64,000 bases of DNA from Datisca glomerata (taxonomy: Eukaryota; Streptophyta; Magnoliopsida; Cucurbitales; Datiscaceae). The notes beneath the pieces were generated by a model that was not told the origin of the DNA, made no database searches, and saw only the letters and a list, made by a program, of their open reading frames with translations. Of this stretch, positions 47,332 through 58,860 are shown in pieces. Numbering within the stretch: position 1 is the stretch's first letter; the number at the start of each line of letters is the position of its first letter. The stretch covers positions 1-64,000 of the forward strand of contig QANY01005060.1 in assembly GCA_003255025.1 (NCBI GenBank), given 5' to 3'. A program made the position numbers and the translations under genes.

Positions 47332-49299
47332 ATGGAGAAGTGGAATAATCTAGTACCCTTATTAAGAAACTCAGAAGAGTTCAGACTGCTTATGGTCCTT
47401 TACCGAGAATCGTTTCTTCTAAATGTTTTATGCATGTTAGGAGGGAGTGAATCCATATGCATTCCATGTAATCCTCCTTACCAAATCACTCTTAGCCCTA
47501 TAAGGCCTTAAGCTTCCATTTTCCCCTTTATTTTCCCAGTTCTTTCACACAGTAGGCTTAACTCCTTTTCAATTCACTCCTAGCTCTCATAGAATCCTCC
47601 TAGTTGTAGATGCTTTGAATAGGAAGTACCATTTTGGTTTAGGGCTAGACAAACTATTTCATTGCTACATAGTTAAATTCTAAGTTGACATTTATTATCT
47701 TGCCCCTCATCCGTCTGAAACGATAGGGAGTTTAATAATCGGGATCCCAAAAGAAGATAAGGGTTGAGAGAGGGACACGCTATTGATTGGTGGGAACTGT
47801 GGCGATGATGGCCGCTGGACAATTCCCAAGAAATGGGCAATTTTCAGTAATTTGTCAAAGCTTCGGTTCTTGCCTTTATTTTCATTAATTTGCTTATTCC
47901 TTTCCTTTATTTTTAACTAATGTGCATTTCTTTTTACTTTCTTCCTCTACAGCAAAGAAAAATTTAAAGCCCTATCTATCCAAAGAGTTTAAGGCAAAGC
48001 TTGTTGCTGCATTTCACCTCCGAGCACAAGAAATGGATTGGAAAGTACTTCTTGACCTCAACCCTTCTTCCGTTTCAACTCCCACTTCTACTTCAGGTCT
48101 GTCTTCATCTTCAACTCCAACTGTTGTTCTGGTTCTAACACGTTCTTCATCAACTCCAACTCCATTTTTTGTTCAATTTCCAACCATTCCAGCTCCATCT
48201 CTTTGGATCATCAATAATTATTTGATCGAGCTACAGCTGGTATAAGAATGGGTAAACGATTACGAAGAAAATTTATGGGTCCCGTTGAGAAAAGGACCCA
48301 TACTGACACCTCTAGCTCTTCTCGTTCAGAGCTTGTGTCTATCGCTTCGACCGCTACTAATCTCATTCCCACTATGCGCGTTGCGTAGATCGAGGCTCCC
48401 TCGAGCTATAACCCTCCTCCTCCCTCAGCTCACACTTCAACCTCTATTGTGCCCACTGCCACTACAAGCATTCCTGCTATGGGAAATGCTTCGGGGTCTG
48501 GAGGTACTGCAGTTCCCCCACCTGCTCCGTGGAAGTTAAGGCATGTTTCTAATGTTCCCATCCCGAAAACAGTTTGCGTTTTGAATAATCTGGCAGCTTC
48601 TCGCATCATCATTCGCGATATTCAATCTCATTCTGATAATGACATCTTGGAGAGGCTTCCGATCGGCAATCTTATGAGCAGACTGAGCTGTAACTTGATG
48701 CGGGTTAGTTTTTATTTTTCTCCTATTCTTCTCTGAAGTTGTATAATTTTCTTACTGTGTTTATTTTTTTATCTTTTCAGGTTGGCATTCACCACAATGC
48801 TCTTCAAGACTTTCATGCTCAGCGTGATCAAGTCTTGATCCAATCTCCGGAGAGAGCTTTCATTGGTTAACTTCGTAAATGCTCACCTTCAAGTTGAGAA
48901 GGAGTAGTTCATGGGCAGCGAGATTGAGCTTCAAAAAGTTTTGGAGAAGATGGCACATGATGTTGAGGTCGCTGCTACCGAGGAGCGGAGTTGGTGGAAG
49001 CCCTTGAAACCATAAAGAATACCTTGGCTAAATCTGAGTTGGCCAGGGATGAAGCTGAAAAGGTGAGAGATGCGGCCATTGAGAGGGAAGTTGCTTCCGA
49101 TATGGAGTATCGGGCTTTGTTTGAGCAAGAGGAACTTATGGTCTATTCCACGGGCAACGAGAATGCAATGGCAAACCATCCTCCCAAACAGCCCCTTGCT
49201 CCAGAAGTTGAAGGCTCTACGGGTGCTTCAACAGAAGATGCTCCTGCTCAAGTCTCGCCGTCTACTGCCGAGGGGGATCCTGAATTTGTTGTAGTTTAG
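47332..49299 (+). pseudogene. Gypsy-type gag-like transposon gene remnant
   Basis: The start at 47,332 reads 'MEKWNNLVPLLRNSEEFRLL'. After a stop, reading resumes in other frames with a segment like the putative plant gypsy-type transposon domain (about 47,590-47,850: 'KYHFGLGLDKLFHCYIVKF', 'GIPKEDKG', 'GDDGRWTIPKKWAIFS'). Then come 'EFKAKLVAAFHLRAQEMDW' (about 47,975), a Ser/Thr/Pro-rich linker (48,070-48,530), a 'LERLPIGNLMSRLSCNLMR' segment, a GT-AG intron (48,704-48,780) and a Glu/Lys-rich coiled coil (48,911-49,150) ending at 49,299. At least four stops or shifts break it. No pol was found. Assignment to the gypsy gag-like family is from motif style only. Confidence 0.55.
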
Positions 49300-49589
49300 G
49301 CTTTTTTCTTTTTTATTTCCTTGTTATATTTTTCTCTTTTACTTCTCTTTTTTATTGTAATTTTGCCTCCCAATCAATGAAAAATATGTTTTGTTTAGCA
49401 ACCTTACTTGATTCCTTCTTAAGTAGATTTTTCTCTTCTGCATTTTCAAACTTTTTCCTTTTCAGACTTCCTTCTTTTCAGAGTTCTTCCTCTTCTTTTC
49501 TTTTCAGACTCATTTCTCTTCTTTCCTTTTCTTTTTAAAACTTCCTTCCATTTTTGTTTCCTTTAGACGGTAGTGCTGCAAAACCATTT

Positions 49590-49815
49590 CCCATGGACTT
49601 ACGCTCTCAGTGAGCTCAGGAGCCCGTTTCTTTTAAAAAGTAAAAGCTTTCACGGACATAAGCTCTTGGTAACCTCAGGGGCTTGTTTCTGTTTCCTTAA
49701 GAAAGTAAAAGCTTTCACGGACATAAGCTCTTTGTGAGGTCAATGGCCCGTTTCCATTTCCTTTAAAAAGCAAAAGTTTTCATGGACATAAGCTCTCGGT
49801 GAGCTCAGGGGCTTA
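49590..49815. repeat. Four tandem copies of a ~64-bp unit
   Basis: The unit contains 'GGACATAAGCTCTCGGTGAG', 'CTCAGGGGC..GTTTC' and 'AAAAAGTAAAAGCTTTCAC', with copies near 49,594, 49,654, 49,719 and 49,784. It follows the gag-like remnant by 300 bp and may belong to the same element. Confidence 0.85.
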
Positions 49816-51120
49816 TTATTAATCCATGAATGAAGAAGATGTCTATTTATTCTTTCTTTGATTAATTCTCATAGAAGATTTCTTATATTGTTAATGTTGA
49901 TTGAAAGACAGAAGGAAAAATAGTTATATAGGACATTGTACTTTCAGAGTACAAATTTGAATTACCACCTAGAGCACAAGACCTGGAAAACGAGAAATAT
50001 GTTGTATGATTTACCAAGAATATTACATTGGGAGTAGTATAGTTTGAGTATATTAGTTGATTCCTCAATAATTGATCATTGATGGACTCCAAATTTTTAC
50101 TGCATCGAAAAAAGGCTTTTATGCCTTTTTTTCATTCCTAAGTATAATTTTGGATCCAATTAGTGATATGATTTGGTCCACTCTTATGATTATCATTATG
50201 AACGATTTATGCTTTGCAGTGACATTTTGTGTAACGCTTCCTTACTTCATTGTTTATGCTTTGGCAAAAGAATTGGATTATGTTTATGTCTTAATGTTGT
50301 GGGTTTCTCTTGAGAAATAAGATTAATAGTTTATTATAGTTAGAATAGTTTTACTTGAAAACATAAATTGGTTTGAAGTTGGGTTTTCACCCAATTATAC
50401 AAGTGTCTCGTTATTTTTTTCAGGTTAAACATCTTGATTATTGTTCATCAGTAGGGAAGACTTGTCGGCATTGACAAAGCTGGTAGTCATTTACTTCTGG
50501 AATGTGAACTCATATAAGAATTTTTGTCTCAATATCATTAGCTTGAATTGGATTTACTTAATCAAATAGAACTTGCTATATTGTAGACTAGCTTCTCATT
50601 TTTGCCTTTTTCAAATGGAACTTGCCTACAGAATATTGTAGTTGGAAGAAGATATTACTAGAGGTTATTTTCTTTCATGGAAACTATGTTATTTGATATG
50701 TATGTTTGTTATTAGATGATCATTGTACATATTATCCTTCAAGCAATCAAATAAAATGAAAAGTCATACTTTAGAGAGAACTTCAGTGACTTAATAGTTA
50801 AAGAATGCCGCATTATAACACAAATGTTTAGAAAAACTAATGCAATGATAGTCATTTATCCTTTGAAATGGTTCCAAATTTTGTGGAAAATTATATATCC
50901 CTAAAACCCTCGACTTTTTAAATTATAGTGAATTGAATAAATGAAAGAACCTCTACGAAGAGTAGAGTACGTATTGATATGAGAGACACATTACATGTGT
51001 AGTAATGTCAATTAATGATATACTTTCAAGGCCTTATATTGATTGATGAAATGGAAGGACCTTTACGAAGAGTATATATTAAGTGAATAAATGAAAATGA
51101 CTAGGTAAATTTAAATTGAT
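49816..51120. other. Spacer, no gene seen
   Basis: AT-rich. 'ACCTCTACGAAGAGTA' (about 50,949) and 'ACCTTTACGAAGAGTA' (about 51,058) are two copies of a short direct repeat within 'ATGAAAGAACC' surroundings. The frame 50,072-50,320 is open but has no family similarity. Confidence 0.35.
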
Positions 51121-52760
51121 CATATGCGGGAAAATGAAATGTAAAATATAATTATATAAGGCTAAGTGTGTGTGAGTAAAAATGGTTAAGTGTATACGAA
51201 TAAAAATGTCAAGTGTGTGACAATGAATAAGTACATGAAAATGGGTAAGTGTGTACAAATAAGAAGAACTAAATGCAAAAATCGTTGTGTATGAAAATGA
51301 ACAAGTACATGAAATTATTAAGTGTGAAAATTTCCTAAATGTTTGAAAATATGACTAAGTGCACGAAAATATGGCTAAGTGCACGAAAATATGGCTAAGT
51401 GCATATCTCTACTATATTAAAAGAGGCATGTATTAAAAGAGGCATAGATAGGAGAACTTTTGAACATTTTTACCCTTTAAGCCCCATTAGATATAGTATA
51501 TATTATTTTTTTTGGTTATTTAATACATTTATATTTCTATTAACTAGATATTCTGTTACTAATACTTTATAATTTTAGTATTTTATATTATTATGTTATT
51601 AGATATATGAAAGATCATAATTTGATTTTAGAGACATTTATAAAATGAACATTCTTTTAATCAATAACAATAAGATATTGTCTATCTGCAAGATTTTTGT
51701 ATACGTTCATATATGATGTATACACTTTAGTATTTGTTTACATTTTGTTAGTTTGATAATAAGTGTATTAATTTTTAATGTACTTTATCTGTAGTAAAAT
51801 AGTTTATAATATTCAATTTTCTCTTCTTAAACAAATCTTTTTTATTAGTTTTTAATCTTATCTTATGATATATATCTGTTAGGATTATGCATTCTTAATT
51901 TTAAAAATTATTGTAGATACTTTATCATCTCCAAGTGTGCATGACTTATTAAAATTTTCTTATATCTGTAATAGTTTAGTTATAAATATATTATCTACAA
52001 GTGAGTGCGACAAATTAAATTTCTATATATTTTCAATAGTTTAATTGTAAGTATTAGAAAATAGTATTTTTGCTATTATTATTTTAGATTTACAATAATT
52101 TTAAAAGCTAATGTATACAACGTTAATATTAATTTTAAAACATATTTCCTAATCTAAAATACTTCAACACGTGCGAAGCACGTTCTTTTATACTAGTAGG
52201 TGATTAAGTGTATAAAAATGACTAAGTGTTTCATAACAACTACACAAAAATGGCAAGAATATGAAAATGTGTGAAAATATAGTTAAGACCATGAAAATGA
52301 GTCAGTATATAAAAATGACCAAGTGTGTGAAAATGACTAAGTGTGAAATTTGCCAAGTATATGAAATCGCTGATATTGAACCAATTGTGAAAATGGTTCA
52401 GTATGTGAAAATTGTTAAGAGTGAAAATAAGCAAGTTTGTGAAAAAGACTAAGTGTGTGAAAATGGTTAAGTGTATGAGAATGATAAAGTTTTGAAAACG
52501 ACTAAGTGTAAAAAAATTGTTAAGTGTGTGAAAATGACCAAGTGTGTGAATATAGCTAACTATGTAAAATGACCAAGTGTGTGAATATAGCTAAGTGTGT
52601 AAAAATTACTAAGTGTGTGAAAAAGATAATGCAAGGCATAATTTTATGAGAGAGGGAGAGATCTAGAATTTACAAGTACATGAAAGACATAATTGTGTGA
52701 AATTAATATGCACGTCTAAGTGTGAAAATATGACTAAGTGCATGAGAAATAAATAAGTTA
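51121..52760. repeat. Array of short degenerate 'gtgtgaaaatgactaa' repeats, split by a Helitron
   Basis: Words such as 'AAAATGACTAAGTGTGTG' and 'AAAATATGGCTAAGTGCACG' recur with a spacing of about 18-21 bp at 51,160-51,404 and 52,197-52,640. Three near-identical 20-bp copies stand directly before the Helitron. The open frames on both strands (52,240-52,452) come from the repeat. Confidence 0.85.
51406..52196 (+). mobile_element. Non-autonomous Helitron (791 bp)
   Basis: It starts TCTCTACTATATTAAAAGAG after A and ends TTTTATACTAG before T. A perfect hairpin ACGTGC-GAA-GCACGT lies at 52,169-52,183, 13 bases before the end. Together these match the A|TC...hairpin...CTAG|T layout of plant Helitrons. 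It is AT-rich with no helicase, so it needs proteins in trans. Both flanks are the same short-unit tandem array, so the insertion point is clear and no target duplication is seen, as expected. Confidence 0.88.
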
Positions 52761-52833
52761 TCGAAACAAGTAGGACCAAACGTCACAATGTGGACCTAAA
52801 CGCCATCACTACATGGCGAGTCGCCATTCAAGA

Positions 52834-52878
52834 CTGGCGTTTGGGGCCTGCTAGTCGCGTTTAGGACCCAAACGCCAG
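52834..52878. repeat. Hairpin with 15-bp arms (CTGGCGTTTGGG family)
   Basis: CTGGCGTTTGGGGCC (52,834-52,848) pairs with GGACCCAAACGCCAG (52,864-52,878) with one mismatch and a 15-base loop. Related words ('GGACCTAAACGCC', 'TAGGACCAAACG') occur just upstream from 52,770, and 'GGCGATT' words recur at 53,460-53,650. Confidence 0.75.
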
Positions 52879-53649
52879 GCACACAGATGTTTGGTCCAAA
52901 TACTCCATATTAGATCGTGACACGCGCATGTGCGACAGGGTTTATCCGTCACAACCCATCAAATCCAAAAACACTATTTTGAGTGCTTTCAGAGGCTCAG
53001 AGGCTGTTTCGGTCTTAATTTTAGGTTTTTTCATAATTCCTATCTCTTTTAATTTTTAGGGTTTTAAGTATGCTTATAAATTAAAACGTAAATAGGTTGT
53101 TTTCTAAATTTTAGGAGGTTATTATTTATAAAATAAAATGTTAAAATTTTAAATTTCAAACTTTTAGCGGATATGTTCGATTTATAGATAGAATCCAATC
53201 TTGAGGGTTATGGTGAAAACATGTCTCGCTCGATACTTGTCACAAAAGCACAATATTGTCAATGACAACTTTTAACGAGTTTATGAATAAGTGTTCACTT
53301 GTATCGAGAATCCTTAATTAATCCAATATAATTCCGCTCATCAAGTGAGTATCATGAATGTTTGCATTGAATAACAAGTTTTTTTCTATTTTTATCAATG
53401 ATTTTCACGGTGTACGGTAAATAATTATAAAAATATCAATTTTACGGTTGATTGTGAAGAATGGCGATTAGAGTCATATAAATAACGATCAGACCCAAAA
53501 ACTGGTGATTGAGAGGGAGATTGGCGATCGCTTATTTAGACATGAAGTTTGGGGATGAGACAGGCTATTGGAGGCATAAAACTAGCGCTTGACTTTGAAA
53601 ATGCGATTAGCACCTTCAGGATAACGTTTAGAGGCTAAAAATAGGCGAT

Positions 53650-54310
53650 TCGCCTATTAGGTATGGTAATTAGGTTGTACGTATTTGGTGAACCCCTCTA
53701 AAAATTATTATTTTGTATGTATTTGATGAACCCCACTACGTAATTGATGAACTATATTACGTATTTGGTGAACCCCTCCAAGAATTATTCTTTTTGTACG
53801 TAATTGATGAACCCTACTACGCAATTAGTGAACCCCAATATGTTATTGGTGAACTTCTCCAAGAATTATTATTTTCTACGTATTTGGTGAACCTCATTAC
53901 GTAATTGGTGAACCCCTCCAAGAATTATTATTTTGTATGTCTTTGGTGACCCCATTACGTAATTGATGAATTCCACTACGTAATTAGTGAACCCCAGTAC
54001 GTAATTGGTGAACCCCTCCAAGAATTAATATTTTGTACTTATTTGGTGAATTCCACTATGTAATTGGTAAACCCCTCCAAGAATTATTCTTTTGTACGTA
54101 TTTGATGAACCCCAGTACGTAATTGGTGAAACCCTCTAAAAATTATTTTTTTGTATGTATTTAGTGAACCTCAATACATAATTGATGAATCCCAGTATAT
54201 AATTGGTGAACCTTAGTACGTATTTAATGAATCACTGTAAAAATTATTAATTTATAGATATTTAATGAATCTCACTACATGATTATTAAAACCCAATACA
54301 TATTTAATGA
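53650..54310. repeat. Minisatellite of 'TACGTAATTGGTGAACCCC' units before the PPR gene
   Basis: The ~20-bp word 'TACGTAATTGGTGAACCCC' and its forms alternate with 'CTCCAAGAATTATTATTTTG' over about 660 bp, decaying towards the right end. It stops about 260 bp before the PPR start codon. The open frame 53,713-53,904 is made by the repeat. Confidence 0.88.
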
Positions 54311-54452
54311 ACTTAAAAAAAATCTTATTACTGACTAAACTTTATATGACCTAAATTATTTTTAAAATAATCTAAGAGCCATGATGCCCTACCATCCATT
54401 CCGGGCGTGGTAAAGTTTTCCGTCTTAGATAATGCATTATAACTTCTTACAT

Positions 54453-54460
54453 CCACGTGG
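54453..54460. promoter_or_regulatory. G-box (CCACGTGG) upstream of the PPR gene
   Basis: The palindrome CCACGTGG lies 112 bp before the ATG and is followed by 'ACGTGC'. G-boxes bind bZIP and bHLH factors in plants. Use here is inferred from position only. Confidence 0.5.
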
Positions 54461-54571
54461 CACAAGACGTGCACGCCCACACATATTCCTATCAGTACAC
54501 TGCTCTTTAACGAGTAAGAAGGAAAGGTTTAACCACCAAAACGAGGGAAAGAGATTGTTCTTTGTTTAACA

Positions 54572-57241
54572 ATGGAGAACTTATTAATTCCCTCCAAATC
54601 AAGCCCTCCAATTCAAATTCCCTCTAGAATCAGCAAGCCCATACCCATCCCATTTGAATTTTCAACCAAATCTTCAAGATTCTTCACCAAGAAGTCCTGC
54701 CCAGAATTCAACGACACCCATTTGAACTACCTCAACAACAATGGGCGTCTCAGGGAAGCTATAAAAGCTATTGACGCAATTTCTCAACGTGGGTCCAAAA
54801 TAGGACCCGCTACGTATATCAATTTGCTTCAATCTTGCATCGATACGAATTCTATTCAACTGGGTCGGGAGCTCCATGCTCGTATTGATTTGGTCAGGGA
54901 GATTAATCCATTTGTTGAGACCAAGCTTGTTAGTATGTATGCGAAATGCGGGTTTCTTGGCGATGCACGTAACGTGTTTGCTGGAATGCATGAGAGGAAT
55001 TTGTTCACTTGGTCCGCGATGATTGGCGCATGCTCGAGACAACAGAGGTGGAGGGAAGTTGTAGACCTCTTCTTGCTCATGATGGGGGAAGGCGTGGTTC
55101 CTGATGATTTTCTTTTCCCGAAGATCTTACAGGCGTGCGGCAATTGTGAAGATTTCGAAACTGCGAAATTGATACACTCTTTGGTGGTTAAGTGCGGTAT
55201 GGGTTGTTTTCTGCGTGTGAGTAATTCTCTTTTGGCCGTGTATGTAAAATGTGGGAAACTGAGTTTAGCGAGAAGAATTTTTGAAAACATGGACGAGAGG
55301 GATGAGGTCTCTTGGAACGCCATTATCGCCGGCCACTTTCATAACGGCGATAATGAAGAAGCTCGCAGATGGTTTGCTGCAATGAGCGACGAAGGAATTG
55401 AACCAGGTTTGGTTACTTGGAACATTATGATCGATGGTTATAGCCGGTCAGGGAATTGCGATTTCGCAATGGAATTGATGAAGAAAATGGAGGAAATCGG
55501 CATAAAACCCGACGTGTACACTTGGACTTCTATGATATCTGGGTTTTCTCACAACAACAAAACAAGTCAGGCTCTGGATTTGTTCAAACAGATGCTTATT
55601 GCAGGTATTGAGCCAAATGGGATAACAGTTTTAAGTGCAATTTCAGTTTGTGGGTCTATAAAATCACTGCACAAAGGTTTAGAATTACATTCTCTTGCTT
55701 TCAAGATGGGATTTGTTCATGATGTACTTGTTGGGAATTCGCTTATTGACCTGTATTGTAAATGTGGCAAACTGGAAGCTGCTGAGCAGGTGTTTGACAA
55801 AATTTCAGAGAAAGATGTTTTCACCTGGAACTCAATGATTGGAGGATATTGTCAAGCCGGCTATTGTGGTAAGGCCTATGAGCTTTTCATGAAAATGAAG
55901 GAATCAGAAAATGTAGTTCCAAATGTTATCACATGGAATGTGATGATCTCAGGATGTATACAAAATGGTAATGAGGATCAAGCAATGAATCTTTTTGAAA
56001 GGATGGAAGAAGAGGGGAAAATCAAGCGGAATACCGCGTCTTGGAACTCTCTCATTGCTGGGTTCCATTTGCTCGGGTTAAAGAACAAGGCGCTGGGTAT
56101 GTTCAGACAGATGCAGTCTCATAATTTTAATCCTAATTCAGTGACAATCTTGAGTCTCTTACCGGTATGTGCGAATTTCATATCAGAAGGAAAGGTAAAA
56201 GAGATTCATGGCTGTGTTTTGCGTAGAAATCTCGAGTCTGAACTCCCCATTATGAATTCATTGATTGACACTTATGCCAAGACTGGGAATGTAAGATACT
56301 CAAAAACCATCTTTGATAGAATGTCATCTAAAGATATAATCTCTTGGAATTCAATGATTGCTGGTTATGTTTTACATGGTTGTTCAGATTCTGCACTTCA
56401 TCTCTTTGAACGGATGAAGAAGTTAAGCGTTAGACCGAATAGAGGTACTTTTGCTAGTATTATTTATGCATACGGTCTTGTCGGAATGGTGGAAGAGGGG
56501 AGACGATTGTTTTCTAGCATCAGTGAAGATCATGGAATTATACCTAGCCTAGAACATTATTCAGCCATGGTAGATCTCTATGGCCGTTCAGGAAGACTGG
56601 AAGAATCAATGGAGTTCATTGAAGATATGCCCATGGAACCCGATTCTTCTATTTGGAACAATTTACTTACGGCATGTAGGATTCATGGGAACTTGCGTTT
56701 GGCAGTGCTGGCAGGTAAACAACTACTTGAATTGGAACCTGGGAATCTTTTGATTCAGCGGTTGATGTTACAGGCACACTCTTTATGTGGAAAATCTGAA
56801 GGCGATTTAAAAGGGAGAAAGGTTATAAAACAGAAATTAATGAAGAAATTTCTTGGACAATGCTGGATTGCAGTTATAACTACACTGCATTCTTTTGTTT
56901 CTGGTCATCACTCCAAAGCAGACTCTCTATATGATTGGATAAGACGAATCCGCGAAAAGGTTAAGACGCTTGATCTTTGTAATCAGCTTGCCATTGAAGA
57001 AGAAGAGAAGGAAGGAACTGATGAATTCCACAGCGAGAAATTTGCGTTTGCTTTTGGCCTCATTTGTTCTACACGTGTGCCTCAAAGTATAAAGATTGTG
57101 AAAAACCTAAGAATGTGTGGAGACTGCCATCGGACGGCCAAATATATCTCACTGGCTTATGGGTGTGAAATATATTTGAGTGACTCGAAGTGTTTGCACC
57201 ATTTTAAAAATGGGCATTGCTCTTGTCGAGACTATTGGTAG
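54572..57241 (+). CDS. DYW7: DYW-class pentatricopeptide-repeat protein (889 aa, intronless)
   Basis: This is a PLS-type PPR protein. Such proteins bind one organellar transcript through their repeats and edit C to U with the DYW deaminase domain. The Ser/Pro-rich, basic first ~45 residues look like an organelle transit peptide. PPR repeats fill about residues 75-740, with phrases such as 'TWNSMIGGYCQAGYCGKAYE' and 'SWNSMIAGYVLHGCSDSALH'. The DYW domain ends the protein: the zinc and deaminase signature HSE (820-822), CGDC (849-852) and the final HCSCRDYW. The segment before HSE is shorter than usual and lacks a clear 'GYVPD' motif. One open frame with no intron is normal for the family. Length and position next to a jacalin lectin gene match Arabidopsis At1g19720 (DYW7), as I recall it. 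The editing site cannot be read here. Confidence 0.95.
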   Translation: MENLLIPSKSSPPIQIPSRISKPIPIPFEFSTKSSRFFTKKSCPEFNDTHLNYLNNNGRLREAIKAIDAISQRGSKIGPATYINLLQSCIDTNSIQLGRELHARIDLVREINPFVETKLVSMYAKCGFLGDARNVFAGMHERNLFTWSAMIGACSRQQRWREVVDLFLLMMGEGVVPDDFLFPKILQACGNCEDFETAKLIHSLVVKCGMGCFLRVSNSLLAVYVKCGKLSLARRIFENMDERDEVSWNAIIAGHFHNGDNEEARRWFAAMSDEGIEPGLVTWNIMIDGYSRSGNCDFAMELMKKMEEIGIKPDVYTWTSMISGFSHNNKTSQALDLFKQMLIAGIEPNGITVLSAISVCGSIKSLHKGLELHSLAFKMGFVHDVLVGNSLIDLYCKCGKLEAAEQVFDKISEKDVFTWNSMIGGYCQAGYCGKAYELFMKMKESENVVPNVITWNVMISGCIQNGNEDQAMNLFERMEEEGKIKRNTASWNSLIAGFHLLGLKNKALGMFRQMQSHNFNPNSVTILSLLPVCANFISEGKVKEIHGCVLRRNLESELPIMNSLIDTYAKTGNVRYSKTIFDRMSSKDIISWNSMIAGYVLHGCSDSALHLFERMKKLSVRPNRGTFASIIYAYGLVGMVEEGRRLFSSISEDHGIIPSLEHYSAMVDLYGRSGRLEESMEFIEDMPMEPDSSIWNNLLTACRIHGNLRLAVLAGKQLLELEPGNLLIQRLMLQAHSLCGKSEGDLKGRKVIKQKLMKKFLGQCWIAVITTLHSFVSGHHSKADSLYDWIRRIREKVKTLDLCNQLAIEEEEKEGTDEFHSEKFAFAFGLICSTRVPQSIKIVKNLRMCGDCHRTAKYISLAYGCEIYLSDSKCLHHFKNGHCSCRDYW

Positions 57242-58860
57242 AAATATATATGTGAAATTTGTTAGATCAGTGGTTCCAATTTGTTAGAACCTGGAAGTGC
57301 CTGAAAGAGTACCAGCCTTCACTATTCAGTTCTGGCAGGTAACATGCCTATTTCCAAATTTCTACCAAGCAAATCAGGATAGACACTGGCACTCTGAAGA
57401 TTAAACAACATTTATAGATTAAACAGCATGAACCGTAAATTTTAAAAAGTAATTAGTGAAGAATTTGTGTAGATTTTGGACATTGTTATCGGATCGCGCA
57501 GCTAGCAACTAGATTATTCTCTTCTAATTGCATTTTTTTTGTATTATCTTGTTATTGGCCACCATTTTAAACTGCTTCATTAGATATCTGAGAAAAGCTT
57601 TTAGAATTTGGTCAACCAACAACCTTAGCGTTTTGCTTCTCATATTCTTCTTTTCCAGGTGCAGACTCTGGTTAAATACATCAAACCTAAACTTGGAAGC
57701 AATTCTGTTCTGAGTAACGTTATAGTAGTATTATCCCTGAAGCAATTAATATAAGAACAACTTTTGGTCAATTGATCTGACTTGTCCACTGGTATATGCT
57801 TAAGGCTCAAGCGGGCAGCAGTTTTCTTAACTGGATGTTAATGGTAAGCTGCTTTACTTAATTCTTCAGAAATTACTGCTAGTATGTGATGACATGACAT
57901 TCTTTGTTGTGTATATTTTATGCTTTCCTTGGGTCCTTCTTTGAACAGAAGGACTTACTCGTACTTGGGTTATTCTTTGAACATATGGACTTAATCAGTA
58001 AGCTATTCGTAATATTACTAGAAATGTGAGATGTGATTCTCAATACAAGCTTAAGGCCTAGGTAGTCGTTGGGTTTTGTAGTAGAAACTTCTGTAGAGAT
58101 ATGTTTGAGGATCCCAAAGCTCCAGCCTAGGAATTGGCTAACCTTCTCCCATTCGGAAATTCAACACTCCCGTAAAGAGGTGATTACTCTTCAAATACAT
58201 CATGCATCATGCAGATTCTTCTCTCTACAATACTTATCAAAAAAGAAAAATAAATATTCTTCTCTCTACTAGAAAAAAACCAAACAATTGCCTTATTGCA
58301 AATCTACTATAATATATACTGGTAAAAAGCAAAAGAAGGTTCTTAGCATCTTTTGAGAGAGTAGTAATAAGAATAACTATGATCTAAGACTAAGACTAAG
58401 TATATTCTTGAGAATATTCTTCATGGTTGATGCATGGATTATGTAATTATTTGCCACGTACGGTGAAAATAATTGCCATCCTAAAGGTTTCAACTCTAAA
58501 TGAAAGCCGTACAAATGTCATCCCACTCAAGCCTCCATTTTGGATTCGATTCTCCTGGAAAAGAGAATATCAATGAGCAATATTTTTTAAAAGATTAAAA
58601 ACCATCAAAGAGTATAGAATTTTTCCAGCTAACTAAAGAGACTACTATGTTCTGTAGGTGTTTTGGGGGATCAGATGCTGTCCCATCATTCTCCTCCTAA
58701 GTGGAAACCAGAATTAGCTTCTTCTACGCAGTTCAAAAGCTATGTTTCTAATTTGACTCATTACACCTTTTTGTACTCTTTTAAGTTTCTCCACAACTTG
58801 CGTTTGCTCAAAGCAGTCATTCAAAGGCCTCACTCCACTCTCTTCACTCTCTATACAAGA
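57242..58860 (+). other. Spacer between the PPR gene and lectin gene, including the lectin 5' region
   Basis: No gene is recognisable. 58,640-58,860 is likely the lectin 5' untranslated leader. An open frame (58,663-58,863) runs in phase into the proposed start ATG, but its sequence has no family similarity. Confidence 0.4.

Noticed and set aside
50072..50320. 82-codon hydrophobic plus-strand frame
   Set aside because: It could suggest membrane segments, but there is no upstream signal, family likeness or splice context. Likely chance in AT-rich DNA.
54674..55323. Long minus-strand frames opposite the PPR gene
   Set aside because: Antisense shadows of the PPR reading frame.
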